Shown in pieces: positions 7,054 to 16,765 of a stretch of DNA of 48,113 nt. Origin of the DNA: Ruminococcaceae bacterium UBA2719 (GTDB lineage: Bacteria; Bacillota; Clostridia; Oscillospirales; Acutalibacteraceae); assembly GCA_002353935.1 (NCBI GenBank), contig DEKP01000030.1, forward strand, positions 1 to 48,113, in the 5' to 3' direction. The position numbers and the translations under genes are program-made. The notes under the pieces were generated by a model that worked only from the letters and a program-made list of their open reading frames with translations, was not told the origin of the DNA and searched no databases. Numbering within the stretch: the first letter of the stretch is position 1; each line of letters opens with the position of its first letter.

Positions 7054-8070
7054 TTATACAGCCCGATCTTTGGTCTTTGCTTTTCTTATATCATAGTAAC
7101 AAAGTTGTTTTAACTTATTAAGCGGATAGGATATAAATCCACCCTGTGAAAGTATTACGCTTAAAAGGATTGCTATAACAAAATATAAAATCTTTCCCGA
7201 AAAGCTTACAAACAAGTCGCCAAGGTGGGCAAAATTATTTAATAACACCAGAATAAGGCCGTGCCAGAAATATACATCCAGCGAGTGCGTACCCATTCTC
7301 GATACCATTGGTATATGAGAAGAAGGTACCAAAATAATCATTGAAAAACTTGTAACAGCGGTTATAAAATAACATAAAAGTCTTGCAAGCGGTCCATAGG
7401 CTTCTATTGATAAAGAAAACGGATTTCTTCCCGTAAATAAGGGTCTGAGATTATAAACTGCATCTGTTTTTGCAAAGCAGCAAAATACCCACAAAACAAG
7501 CACCAAGGCACTAAGCGGTAAAAGCCACCTAAATCGCTTTTTAAAATTGACCAGCGAATTCGGATTTATCATAGTGCCCAAAACATAGCACGGAAAAAAT
7601 ATAATAGCTCTTGAGATGTATAGATAATCACCGATACTTTTGTCAAATCCTACAAAGCACGCCAAAATTATCCCTGCAACCAAAAGATAGGTTTTGTTTT
7701 TGTTTCTAAGCAAGTACATAACAAACGTATATATTGCCAATACAAACATAAACCACGGCAAGCCGTTATCAGCCAGAAGATCAAAATTTGGGTCCTTTCC
7801 AACCAAAAGACGAACCAAAACCATCATAATTTTCCGGGCAAAGCCTACGCTTATAAAAAACAGGCATTTGCTTGTAATGTTCCTGTTAGAGTGAAACAGC
7901 CCTGATATAAACAAAAACAGCGGCATATGAAAAGCATAAATGCATACGTAAATGCCCCTGCACACCTGCGAGCTTTCACAAAAAGCTTCTGCAAAGTGTC
8001 CGATAACCACAAACGTAATTAATAAAAATTTTAGATTATCCCACAAAGCGATTCGCTTCACATTTTCCAT
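7054..8070 (-). CDS. Acyltransferase 3 family membrane protein
   Basis: 338 residues with about ten hydrophobic segments. The N-terminus RIALWDNLKFLLITFVVIGH is the family hallmark, with the conserved His ending that segment. Members acylate sugars or other envelope molecules from the membrane. The substrate is unknown. Start at ATG 8070 is chosen because GGAGG lies six bases upstream; a longer frame to 8091 has no site. The gene is convergent with the HPr-like gene. Confidence 0.85.
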   Translation of the reverse strand: MENVKRIALWDNLKFLLITFVVIGHFAEAFCESSQVCRGIYVCIYAFHMPLFLFISGLFHSNRNITSKCLFFISVGFARKIMMVLVRLLVGKDPNFDLLADNGLPWFMFVLAIYTFVMYLLRNKNKTYLLVAGIILACFVGFDKSIGDYLYISRAIIFFPCYVLGTMINPNSLVNFKKRFRWLLPLSALVLVLWVFCCFAKTDAVYNLRPLFTGRNPFSLSIEAYGPLARLLCYFITAVTSFSMIILVPSSHIPMVSRMGTHSLDVYFWHGLILVLLNNFAHLGDLFVSFSGKILYFVIAILLSVILSQGGFISYPLNKLKQLCYYDIRKAKTKDRAV

Positions 8071-8334
8071 TTGATTTCCTCCGAGCAACAAATAAACAAC
8101 CTCTTAAATTATAGATAGAATATACCACTTAAAGGCATAAATTGTCAACTTGGGATACAAACAAAGGGTTATTAATAACTTTATTTTTCATTTTTCTTTT
8201 TAAGCCCAAACATCAAACCGGTCTATTTTTTAAGCTTTAGATTTTATATAAAGTATATAATGACTTTTTTTAAAAGCTTTGATATAATTATGTCAATAAT
8301 AGAATTTTTATCATACAAAGAAAGGTGCGTTGTT

Positions 8335-9780
8335 ATGATTTCACTGTTAATTTCATTTGCAGTATTGATTATAGGCTACATAGTTTACGGTAGGATAACA
8401 GAAAAAATTTTTGCGCCTGACAACAGACAAACTCCTGCTGTTGCAATCAATGACGGCGTTGACTGTGTGCCGATGAAAACATGGAAAGCCTTTTTGGTAC
8501 AGTTGCTTAACATCGCCGGCACAGGACCTATTTTCGGTGCTCTGATGGGTGCTGTGTTCGGCCCGGTAGTATTTCTTTGGATTGTTTTAGGGTCAATTCT
8601 CGGCGGCGCTGTTCACGACTATATGAGCGCAATGATCAGCTCACGCAACAAAGGCGCTTCAATCGCCGAACTGTCGGGTACTTATCTTGGCAAAGCTGCA
8701 AAATGGATCATGCGTATTTTTTCTGTGGTTCTTTTGGTGCTCTGCGGCACGGTTTTTGTCACCAGTCCCGCAGGGCTGCTTGATAAGCTCACGCCCGACT
8801 GGATGAACGGTACTTTTTGGGCAGTAATTATTCTCATATATTATTTACTTGCAACTCTTATGCCGATAGATAAGCTAATCGGCAAGCTTTATCCTGTTTT
8901 TGGTATACTGCTTATTATTATGGCTGTAGCAGTTATCGGCGGCATTCTTTTTTCAGGCGGTAAATATACTATCCCTGAAATTTCATTTAAAAACCTCCAT
9001 CCTGACGGTACCCCAATTTGGCCGTATATGTTCATAACCGTTGCCTGCGGAGCTATTTCAGGTTTTCATGCTACGCAATCACCGATGATTGCAAAGTGCA
9101 TTAAAACAGAAAAAGAAGGCAGAAAAATATTCTACGGCGCTATGATCAGCGAATCTGTTATTGCTCTTGTATGGGCAGCAGCCGGAGTATCATTTTACGG
9201 CACAACCCAACTGCTCAACGAAGCCCTTAAAAGCGGCGCTTCAAATGTTGTCTATGAAATTTCTACCGGAGTTTTGGGGATATTCGGCGGTATTTTAGCA
9301 GTCGCAGGCGTTATTATTTGTCCTATCACCTCGGGAGACACCGCCTTTCGCAGCGCAAGACTGATTCTAGCAGAAACCTTTCACTTAGAACAGAAAAAAA
9401 TAAAAAACCGCTTGTTGATTACAATTCCGCTTTTGATTGCCGGCGGTCTGCTCACTGTCTTTGCTATTGTCAACGACAACGGTTTTCAAATAATCTGGCG
9501 TTACTTTTCTTGGAGCAATCAAACCTTGGCGATGATTGCCTTGTGGGTATCGACCAAATATTTAATAAAAGAATGCAAATACCGCTTGGGCTCTCTGATC
9601 ACTGCCCTTCCCGCTGCCTTTATGACTGCTGTGAGCGTTACCTACATTCTTATCTGTGAAGAAGGTTTTAGTTTAAATCAAACCGTCTCATATATTGCGG
9701 GTGCTGTTGTAGCTTTTATTGCTTTTTCAATTTATCTGATTGTACTTTTACGCAACATTCATAAAAGCCAAAATACATAA
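8335..9780 (+). CDS. cstA: Carbon starvation protein CstA-family transporter
   Basis: 481 residues and about a dozen membrane segments. This is the short clostridial form of the CstA/BtsT family (about 700 residues in E. coli). CstA/BtsT proteins take up peptides or pyruvate. Family signatures include LNIAGTGPIFGALMGAVFGP and GGAVHDYMSAMISSRNKG near the N-terminus, and ITSGDTAFRSARLILAE later. Start at ATG 8335 follows GAAAGGTG; an in-frame upstream extension to 8260 lacks a site and would add residues ahead of the first membrane segment. A pyruvate role would fit an organism using PFOR, but that is an inference. Confidence 0.9.
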   Translation: MISLLISFAVLIIGYIVYGRITEKIFAPDNRQTPAVAINDGVDCVPMKTWKAFLVQLLNIAGTGPIFGALMGAVFGPVVFLWIVLGSILGGAVHDYMSAMISSRNKGASIAELSGTYLGKAAKWIMRIFSVVLLVLCGTVFVTSPAGLLDKLTPDWMNGTFWAVIILIYYLLATLMPIDKLIGKLYPVFGILLIIMAVAVIGGILFSGGKYTIPEISFKNLHPDGTPIWPYMFITVACGAISGFHATQSPMIAKCIKTEKEGRKIFYGAMISESVIALVWAAAGVSFYGTTQLLNEALKSGASNVVYEISTGVLGIFGGILAVAGVIICPITSGDTAFRSARLILAETFHLEQKKIKNRLLITIPLLIAGGLLTVFAIVNDNGFQIIWRYFSWSNQTLAMIALWVSTKYLIKECKYRLGSLITALPAAFMTAVSVTYILICEEGFSLNQTVSYIAGAVVAFIAFSIYLIVLLRNIHKSQNT

Positions 9781-9810
9781 CACTATAAATAAACAAATAT
9801 AAAAAGAATA

Positions 9811-9852
9811 AAATCACTTCGTTTTTACACACTATAAAACGGAGTGATTTTT
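9811..9852 (+). promoter_or_regulatory. Hairpin overlapping the start of the Rieske oxidoreductase gene
   Basis: A 15-position inverted repeat, 9811-9825 with 9836-9850, contains the GGAG ribosome binding site (9841-9844) in its right arm. It is followed by TTTTTATG, whose ATG (9853) is the start of the next gene. It may end the cstA transcript and also limit translation of the next gene. Confidence 0.55.
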
Positions 9853-11166
9853 ATGTTAAATAAACCGATCAAAAAATCAATATGGCAAGCAACCTCGGAT
9901 TTTGTAAAATTTGGGCAGTTAAAAAAAGACTTGCATACAGACGTACTTATAATAGGCGGCGGTATTGCCGGTATACTCACCGCATATTTTTTGCAAAAAA
10001 ACGGCGTCAAATACGCCTTGGTTGAAAAAGATAGAATCTGCTCAGGAAATACAAAAAACACCACAGCTAAAATAACCTTTCAGCACGGTTTGATTTATCA
10101 AAAGATTTTGAAAAGCTACGGCACAGAAGCCGCGCAAAAATATCTTTTATCTAATAAAGCGGCGTTTGAAAAATATGCATCACTTTGCAAAAACATAGAC
10201 TGCGATTATGAAATCAAAGATAATTTTGTATATTCAACAAATGATAAAGAAAAACTTGAAAACGAAATGAAAGCTTTGCAAAAAATCAAATATAACGCTC
10301 ATTTTTGTGAAAAGCTTTCCATCCCTTTGAATACTGTCGGTGCCGTAAAATTTTCAAATCAGGCACAGTTTCATCCGTTAAAGTTTCTTTCTCATATATC
10401 AAAAGATTTAAATATCTACGAAAACACCTTTGTTCGTGAGATGATAGACAACACAGCCGTTACCGATTACGGAAAAATTTATGCCGATAAGGTGATAGTT
10501 GCAACGCATTTTCCATTTATTAACAAGCACGGAAGTTATTTTTTGAAGCTGTATCAGCACCGATCCTATGTAATTGCGCTTAAAAACGCTCAAGATGTCA
10601 ACGGAATGTACGTTGATGAAAACAAGGCAGGGTTTTCTTTTAGAAATTATGATGATATACTGCTGCTCGGCGGAGGCGGACACCGAACCGGCAAAAAGGG
10701 AGGCAACTGGAGGAGTCTTAGAAGCTTTGCCCGAGTTTTTTATCCGCAGTCTGAAGAAAAATTCTATTATGCAGCTCAGGACTGTATGAGTTTAGACGAA
10801 ATGCCCTATATCGGTCCATATTCTAAAAGTACAAACAACTTGTTTGTCGCTTCCGGATTCAACAAATGGGGAATGACGGGGTCTATGGTTTGTGCAATGC
10901 TTTTAAGCGACATGATACTTGGAAAAACCAATGATTTTTCCGACCTTTTCAACCCATCAAGAACCGTTTTAAAACCGCAGCTTTTAGTAAACGGATTTGA
11001 AGCAACAAAAAATTTGCTAACGATTTCTAAAAAAAGATGTCCTCATCTGGGGTGTGCTCTCAAGTACAATCCCACGGAACATTCTTGGGACTGCGCCTGT
11101 CACGGCTCTCGCTTTTCGCACGACGGCAAGTTACTCGACAACCCTTCAAACGGTGATTTGTCTTGA
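9853..11166 (+). CDS. FAD-dependent oxidoreductase with C-terminal Rieske domain
   Basis: 437 residues. The N-terminal FAD-binding Rossmann motif is VLIIGGGIAGILTAYFL (about residues 34-50), followed by a DAO-type glycine-oxidase-like body with TKNTTAKITFQHG. The C-terminal Rieske [2Fe-2S] motif is CPHLGC (Cys396, His398) with CACH (Cys414, His417). Homologues in Bacillus and Clostridia (YhfW-like) share this fusion; their substrate is not known to me. The Rieske end is short, stopping soon after the second ligand pair. ATG 9853 is preferred over GTG 9844. DUF421 follows in the same direction after 66 bp. Confidence 0.88.
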   Translation: MLNKPIKKSIWQATSDFVKFGQLKKDLHTDVLIIGGGIAGILTAYFLQKNGVKYALVEKDRICSGNTKNTTAKITFQHGLIYQKILKSYGTEAAQKYLLSNKAAFEKYASLCKNIDCDYEIKDNFVYSTNDKEKLENEMKALQKIKYNAHFCEKLSIPLNTVGAVKFSNQAQFHPLKFLSHISKDLNIYENTFVREMIDNTAVTDYGKIYADKVIVATHFPFINKHGSYFLKLYQHRSYVIALKNAQDVNGMYVDENKAGFSFRNYDDILLLGGGGHRTGKKGGNWRSLRSFARVFYPQSEEKFYYAAQDCMSLDEMPYIGPYSKSTNNLFVASGFNKWGMTGSMVCAMLLSDMILGKTNDFSDLFNPSRTVLKPQLLVNGFEATKNLLTISKKRCPHLGCALKYNPTEHSWDCACHGSRFSHDGKLLDNPSNGDLS

Positions 11167-11232
11167 AGTAATAATGATTAATCACAGTCAAACTAAAAAG
11201 TTAAAAGTTTTTTCGCTTGGAGGTAGTATATT

Positions 11233-11910
11233 GTGGAAGTATTAAGGGTTGTTCTGTTCTCCCTGTTTTCTGCTTTAACGCTGTTTGTTATTGCTAAAAT
11301 AATCGGACATAAACAGGTTGCACAGCTTGATTTTTTTGATTATATAACAGGAATTACGATTGGATCTATTGCAGCAGAGCTTGCTACCAATCTTGAAGAT
11401 CCATGGTGGAAGCCGCTGATCTCCATGCTAATTTACGGATTCATTACTATTACTCTCAGTAAAATAACCTGCAAATTTCCTAAACTGCGAAAATATATCA
11501 ACGGAACCCCTACAATTTTAATGGATAACGGCAAACTTTATCGCCGTAATATGAAAAAAGCCAAACTGGAGCTCAGCGAATTCATGCTTATGTGCAGACA
11601 GGAAGGTTATTTTAATTTAAACGATATTCAAACTGCGATTTTTGAATATAACGGAAAGCTGACAATTCTTCCCATAAGCACAAAACGTCCCCTTAACCCC
11701 GAGGATATCAAGCTTGAACCCACCCCGGAATATATCAACACAGAGATTATTATGGACGGTAGGATTTTAGACGAAAATCTTAAACGGCTCGGACTTGATA
11801 AAACTTGGCTTAAAACTCAGTTAACAGAACAAGGCTACCATAATGCTAAGGAAGTTTTTCTGGCAATATGCGATAAAAACAATAAGCTTTCTATATTCAA
11901 AGGCGAATAA
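11233..11910 (+). CDS. DUF421 (YetF-like) membrane protein
   Basis: 225 residues. Three N-terminal membrane segments with the family block IGHKQVAQLDFFDYITGITIG are followed by a cytosolic domain containing GTPTILMDNGKLYRRNMKKA. Bacillus homologues of this family are linked to spore or envelope physiology, but the biochemical role is unknown. The start is GTG 11233, supported by GGAGGTAG ahead of it. Probably co-transcribed with the Rieske oxidoreductase. A terminator follows at 11945-11990. Confidence 0.88.
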   Translation: MEVLRVVLFSLFSALTLFVIAKIIGHKQVAQLDFFDYITGITIGSIAAELATNLEDPWWKPLISMLIYGFITITLSKITCKFPKLRKYINGTPTILMDNGKLYRRNMKKAKLELSEFMLMCRQEGYFNLNDIQTAIFEYNGKLTILPISTKRPLNPEDIKLEPTPEYINTEIIMDGRILDENLKRLGLDKTWLKTQLTEQGYHNAKEVFLAICDKNNKLSIFKGE

Positions 11911-11944
11911 ATTTTTTATCATTTCCTTGTAGAAGAAACAGAAA

Positions 11945-11990
11945 AACTAAGGCAATACCGCAAATTCAAATTGTCGGTACTGCCTTAGTT
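11945..11990. terminator. Terminator after the DUF421 gene
   Basis: Stem AACTAAGGCAATACCG with its near-perfect complement (11945-11960 and 11975-11990). The T tract is weak, but the hairpin separates two convergent genes. Confidence 0.65.
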
Positions 11991-12042
11991 ATATATTATT
12001 TTAGTTTTCATAAAAAGCCTGTTTTTGAAAAAAGGCTTTACT

Positions 12043-14916
12043 TTATTCTTCTTGATCTGACGAACTTTCTTCTGGTTGTATAGAGATTTCCTCTTTTTTC
12101 TCCAAATTTTCCTTCTGATCTGTCAAATTTTCTTCTTGCTGTAGAGAACTTTGTGTTGGATCTATAGAATCTTTCGTTTGTTCAAACGAGTTTATCTCTT
12201 GCTCCGCCGGTTTTTCTTCTTGCAGCAACTGAGACTCTTCGTTGTTTTTAGTTTTTGATTTTTTTATCCGCCATGATACTATGCACATAACTGCAAAAAC
12301 AAATACCGCAAACAAAGAAATTAACGATCCGATAACAAAGCCTTCGGGTACATAACTTAGCTTTATCGTATGCTCGCCCTTATCTAATTCAAAAGCCAGC
12401 ATAGCGTTTCCTACAGGGGTGATTTCTACTTCTTTGCCGTCAACATAGGCGCGCCAACCGTTAATGTACGATATTGAGGTGTAGAAAAGCCCGTCTTCTT
12501 TAACATCAATTTTGCCTTCTATCTTTGTATCTGAAACCTCTGTAGCGTTTAACACGCTCTCGTTTAGAACATCATATCCTTCTTGAAAAAGCTCGTCATT
12601 AAACATAGCGCAATATACAGTAGCGCTTCCTGATTCAGCATCTTTTATATCTGCATATATCGACAGCTTATCGCCCTTTTTAACATTGCCGAAGGTCATA
12701 ATATACGGGCGTTTTACATAATTAGAAACAACATCCTTGTCGTTTACTTTCAGCGTTACATTTTCTGCGTTGCCGCAGCTAAAATATGCGCACGCAACCC
12801 CATCTTTCGACGCTTCATAATTAAATTTAAAATGAGGAGTTACAGAAGAATCTTTTTTGTTAAACGAATATTCACCAAAGTTCTTTTTTGTAACAGTCAG
12901 TTTTTCGGCTTCGGTGTGGCCTTGCGATACTACATCAAGATATTCATACAGCTCGCCGTCAAGACCGGTAGCCTTATTGAAAATATTATTTTGATTGTCA
13001 ATCGGATTTATTCCTGCAAGGTCCACGTCAAAATTCAACAAATCTTCATTTACCATAAAGCCTTGTTTTATATAATAATTATTTTGCAGAAGCTTTACAC
13101 TGTTTGAGTTATAAATTAATTCATTATGATCTTGATCAAGATAGGTTCCGTACGGCGATATAAGATATTTAATATTTAACATAAGGTTAGTAAATGGTGA
13201 GCTTTGCTGATAAGTATAACGATTGCATGCATCCCAACCGCAAATACCGAATTTTTCCATATATTTTGTAATGGCCTGATTGGTAAGAGAGTTAAACATA
13301 GATATTCCGTTAAATCCAACCAAAGCGTTATCATTTAGGGTATGATACTTTGTAACCTCGGTACGGGGAAGATCTATTGTAGAAGCTTCCAATTTTTTCG
13401 CATAATCATTACAATTATAAGTATCGGTAGTTCCCAAAGGATAGCTGGTGGTTGTTGTAACGGTCACGGTTTTTATTCCTATAACAACCGAGCATACGCC
13501 TTCTGCTACAGCTATAATGCACATAGCGGCAGCAAGCGCTGTTTTTGGCACAATTTTTAAAACATATAGAAGCAGCCATACAATAACTATAAACGCTATA
13601 AATGAAGAAGCTATAATCACAAAGGTTTCGTTATAAACAAGTGCACAAGCAATTACTATTATAAAGCCGACTATTGAAAAAAGTACAGATTTCAGCTTAA
13701 CGCTTTCGATATTCATAAACAATCTAAACGCCATAAATATCAGCACAAAGGAATACAAAAACGAAAATCTGTACGGCAACATATTAGGAAAATGGAAGCC
13801 GTGCCAAATAAAGTCCAGCTGCCTTATTATAAAACTAAAGACAAAAAACACCAAAAGCAGCAGGCAGCAAAGACGCTCTCTAAGCTTTATTTTTGAACAA
13901 AACAGATAAAGAATTCCAAAAATTATAGGTATAATTCCGCAGTAAATATTAGGCAATCCCTCTTTTGCTGTCGGCTCAATAAACGCAACTGAATTGGCAA
14001 TTACTTTTTGAAGCGCCTGAAAAACTCCGCCTAAATCGGCAGTGTTGCCGATATTGATAGCAAAGTTTGTGGGAAAAGAATTGCTTGCAGAATAAGCATG
14101 AGAGAGAGCAAAATATGCAGGTAGAGTCAATATACAAGTCATCATAATTGCAACAACGGAAGATCCTGCCATTTTAAGGAAGTTAAAGATCAGATTTTTT
14201 ATTCCCTTGTACTCTACAATACTGTAACATATTGACACCAGCAAAACAAAAATACAGGTAAACAGACCTATATAATAGTTAGCAAGAATTGAAAGAGCCA
14301 AAGTTATTATATACAATCTAAATTTTCCGCTTTTTAAAAGTGCAAACGTGCCGGCAATAACCAGCGGCAAAAGCGCTATCGTATCAAGCCAGATAACATT
14401 CCAGTAATAGCCCATAATAAAAGAACACAGAGCATACATAATGGAGAAGAAGGTGATTGATATATCGTTTTTCTTAAACGTTATTTTTAAGAATATAGCG
14501 AAAAACAGACCTGCACATCCGATTTTAACACAGGTTATGATATATAAAAACTGTCTTAAAAACGAAGCAGGAACCAATATGGATAAAAAGTTTAAAGGAC
14601 TTGCAAGATAATAAGAAATAAGCGCGAGATAATTTGTTCCGCCGCCCGACTTCCAAGTCCAAAGCAAAGATCCTCCTGTTTTGAGCTTGTCCTGAAAATC
14701 CACAAGAAACGGATAATACTGGTGCCAAAGGTCGGTAACCAGTATCTGGTTAGTGCCAAAAGGCGCCACCCCCTTGATAGCAAAAACAGTAAACATCAGT
14801 ATAAAAGGTATAAAAAACGCTAAAATCAAATATAAATACTTTCCCAAAAACGAATTTTCATTTAGGATTTTGCGATCTTTTATCTTTAAAGAATCTGAAG
14901 ATTTTTTAAAAAACAT
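12043..14916 (-). CDS. YfhO-family membrane glycosyltransferase-like protein
   Basis: 957 residues. A dozen or more membrane segments cover the first half. A large extracellular region follows (roughly 480-860, with WRAYVDGKEVEITPVGNAML near its end), then one last membrane helix and a Glu/Gln-rich cytosolic tail of about 70 residues. The aromatic loop LVTDLWHQYYPFLVDF is typical of the family. YfhO proteins are GT-C-like enzymes that move sugars from undecaprenyl phosphate onto envelope polymers such as lipoteichoic acid. The adjacent divergent genes supply the other two components. Start ATG 14916 has GGAGG seven bases upstream; a longer frame is unsupported. The charged tail is unusual and may be lineage-specific. 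Confidence 0.88.
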   Translation of the reverse strand: MFFKKSSDSLKIKDRKILNENSFLGKYLYLILAFFIPFILMFTVFAIKGVAPFGTNQILVTDLWHQYYPFLVDFQDKLKTGGSLLWTWKSGGGTNYLALISYYLASPLNFLSILVPASFLRQFLYIITCVKIGCAGLFFAIFLKITFKKNDISITFFSIMYALCSFIMGYYWNVIWLDTIALLPLVIAGTFALLKSGKFRLYIITLALSILANYYIGLFTCIFVLLVSICYSIVEYKGIKNLIFNFLKMAGSSVVAIMMTCILTLPAYFALSHAYSASNSFPTNFAINIGNTADLGGVFQALQKVIANSVAFIEPTAKEGLPNIYCGIIPIIFGILYLFCSKIKLRERLCCLLLLVFFVFSFIIRQLDFIWHGFHFPNMLPYRFSFLYSFVLIFMAFRLFMNIESVKLKSVLFSIVGFIIVIACALVYNETFVIIASSFIAFIVIVWLLLYVLKIVPKTALAAAMCIIAVAEGVCSVVIGIKTVTVTTTTSYPLGTTDTYNCNDYAKKLEASTIDLPRTEVTKYHTLNDNALVGFNGISMFNSLTNQAITKYMEKFGICGWDACNRYTYQQSSPFTNLMLNIKYLISPYGTYLDQDHNELIYNSNSVKLLQNNYYIKQGFMVNEDLLNFDVDLAGINPIDNQNNIFNKATGLDGELYEYLDVVSQGHTEAEKLTVTKKNFGEYSFNKKDSSVTPHFKFNYEASKDGVACAYFSCGNAENVTLKVNDKDVVSNYVKRPYIMTFGNVKKGDKLSIYADIKDAESGSATVYCAMFNDELFQEGYDVLNESVLNATEVSDTKIEGKIDVKEDGLFYTSISYINGWRAYVDGKEVEITPVGNAMLAFELDKGEHTIKLSYVPEGFVIGSLISLFAVFVFAVMCIVSWRIKKSKTKNNEESQLLQEEKPAEQEINSFEQTKDSIDPTQSSLQQEENLTDQKENLEKKEEISIQPEESSSDQEE

Positions 14917-15013
14917 ACCAACCTCCAAAAATTTTCCATATCCATATAATAATAACATCAATTCTCATCGAGGTAAACACCTAATTGAAATTTTTAATAA
15001 TTTTATAAACTCA

Positions 15014-15042
15014 TAGACATTTATTTTTCTATTTGATATAAT
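15014..15042 (+). promoter_or_regulatory. Promoter of the glycosyltransferase-gtrA operon
   Basis: TAGACA (15014-15019), 17-bp spacer, TATAAT (15037-15042). Confidence 0.65.
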
Positions 15043-15123
15043 ATATTCTAAATCAGTAATTATCGCCGCACATTAAGATGGGCGTATTTTTTAATTTAGC
15101 AGACAAGCTTAGAGGTGCCAAAC

Positions 15124-16059
15124 ATGAAATTAATAGATATTGTCGTTCCGTGCTATAACGAAGAAGAAGTTCTGCCTATGTTTATAGAAGAAACTAACAA
15201 GGTTATCAGCACTATTTCAGATTATAGATTCAGATATATTTTTGTAAACGACGGCAGCAAAGATAAAACGCTTGATATTTTGCGTACATTTGCATCAAGA
15301 TTTATAAATGTAAAATACATTTCATTTTCCCGAAATTTTGGCAAAGAAAGCGCAATGTATGCAGGACTTGAACATTCAACGGGAGACTATGTTATCATCA
15401 TGGACGCCGATCTTCAGCATCCGCCCAAAATGTTCCCTCAAATGATACAAGGTATACAAGAGGGCAACGACTGCTGCGCTTTGTACAGAGCAAAACAAAA
15501 GGGTGAGAGCAAAATCAGGCAGTTTGTATCCAAAATATTCTTCTCATTCCAAAACAAAATCTCTGATGTAAAAATGCCTGACGGCGCGGTAGACTTCCGC
15601 ATTATGTCAAGAAAAATGGTTGATTCTATAATAAAGCTGAGCGAGGTTCAAAGGTTTTCCAAGGGTATTTTCTGCTGGGTGGGCTTTAAAACCAAATGGA
15701 TAGAATACGAAAATGTTGAACGTCCGGCGGGAGAAACAAAGTGGAGTATTATCAGCCTGTTCAAATACGCTCTCGATGGTATCACCTCGTTTTCTGTTGC
15801 ACCGCTGAGATTTATCGCCATACTTGGGTTTATAATTTCATTTTTAACATTTTTATATATAATTATAACCTTGATTCAAACTCTTTGTTTCGGCATAGAT
15901 GTTCCGGGATATGTAACTACGCTGTGCGCTACTCTGTTTTTAGGCGGTATAATAGAAATGAGCGTAGGCGTTTTGGGCGAGTATATCGGACGTGTTTATA
16001 TTGAAACCAAAAGAAGACCAATATATATCGAAAGCGAAAGCAATTTTGATGATATGTAA
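15124..16059 (+). CDS. Polyprenyl-phosphate glycosyltransferase, GT2 (CsbB/DPM1-like)
   Basis: 311 residues. The N-terminal GT2 domain contains IVVPCYNEEE and the DxD motif MDADLQHPP (Asp94-Asp96). Two C-terminal membrane helices follow, then GVLGEYIGRVYIETKRRP, the conserved tail of this subfamily. Such enzymes charge undecaprenyl phosphate with a single sugar at the inner membrane face. The sugar cannot be read from sequence. ATG 15124 is preferred over GTG 15115, since AGAGG lies nine bases upstream. The gtrA gene follows after 90 bp, and the YfhO protein is divergent. Confidence 0.92.
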   Translation: MKLIDIVVPCYNEEEVLPMFIEETNKVISTISDYRFRYIFVNDGSKDKTLDILRTFASRFINVKYISFSRNFGKESAMYAGLEHSTGDYVIIMDADLQHPPKMFPQMIQGIQEGNDCCALYRAKQKGESKIRQFVSKIFFSFQNKISDVKMPDGAVDFRIMSRKMVDSIIKLSEVQRFSKGIFCWVGFKTKWIEYENVERPAGETKWSIISLFKYALDGITSFSVAPLRFIAILGFIISFLTFLYIIITLIQTLCFGIDVPGYVTTLCATLFLGGIIEMSVGVLGEYIGRVYIETKRRPIYIESESNFDDM

Positions 16060-16149
16060 TACTAAGTCCAACACAGTTATGCGAATTTTTAGGCTATCAT
16101 CTTATTATAAATTAATATAAATCGTCGAATAAAAATTAAGGAAATGCTT

Positions 16150-16632
16150 ATGATAAAAAAACTTTGGATTAAATATAAAGAGATTGTAATGTATCTGATT
16201 TTCGGCGTGCTTACTACCGTTGTAAGCTGGCTAAGCTACGCTTTGTTTACTAAGATAATTCCCAATTTTTCCATTGGCAAGTTTGCTGTCAGCACGGTTG
16301 TTTTGTCAAACGTATTGTCGTGGATTTGCGCTGTTTTGTTCGCCTTTGTTACGAACAAACTTTGGGTTTTTGATTCCAAAAAATGGACGCCAAAGCTTGT
16401 TTTAAAAGAATTGTGGCTATTTGTAGCGGCAAGGCTTTTGACGGGCGTTGTTGAATGGGTCGGCGTACCGCTTTTGGTATTGATGGGACTTGACCAGACG
16501 ATATTCAACATTGAAGGCATGTGGGCAAAAATCATAGTCAGTGTTATTGTAGTGATTTTAAACTATGTTTTTTCAAAGCTGATTGTCTTTAGAAACAAAA
16601 AAGAGCCAGATGCAGCAAACAAATCAAAGTAA
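16150..16632 (+). CDS. GtrA-family membrane protein (lipid-linked sugar flippase)
   Basis: 160 residues with four hydrophobic segments and the GtrA pattern YLIFGVLTTVVSWLSYALF near the start and FVTNKLWVF in the middle. GtrA/GtcA proteins are thought to flip undecaprenyl-phosphate sugars across the membrane. Placed right after the glycosyltransferase and opposite the YfhO protein, it completes a three-component glycosylation set. ATG 16150 is chosen behind AAGGAA; ATG 16144 is too close to the site. A terminator follows at 16685-16714. Confidence 0.9.
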   Translation: MIKKLWIKYKEIVMYLIFGVLTTVVSWLSYALFTKIIPNFSIGKFAVSTVVLSNVLSWICAVLFAFVTNKLWVFDSKKWTPKLVLKELWLFVAARLLTGVVEWVGVPLLVLMGLDQTIFNIEGMWAKIIVSVIVVILNYVFSKLIVFRNKKEPDAANKSK

Positions 16633-16684
16633 CAACTTGCCAATTCGCTCCATACTGTATTAATAATATAATAATCTATAAATT

Positions 16685-16714
16685 GCGGCTGATATATACT
16701 AGCAGCCGCTTTTT
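16685..16714 (+). terminator. Terminator of the glycosyltransferase-gtrA operon
   Basis: Stem GCGGCTG/CAGCCGC (16685-16691 with 16703-16709) and a T run. Confidence 0.85.
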
Positions 16715-16719
16715 GTACG

Positions 16720-16746
16720 AAAAAAAGGCTGTGCATAAGCACAGCC
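16720..16746 (-). terminator. Terminator of nifJ
   Basis: Stem GGCTGTGC/GCACAGCC (16727-16734 with 16739-16746), followed on the minus strand by seven T. Confidence 0.85.
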
Positions 16747-16765
16747 CTTAATTTTTTAGGAAAAC

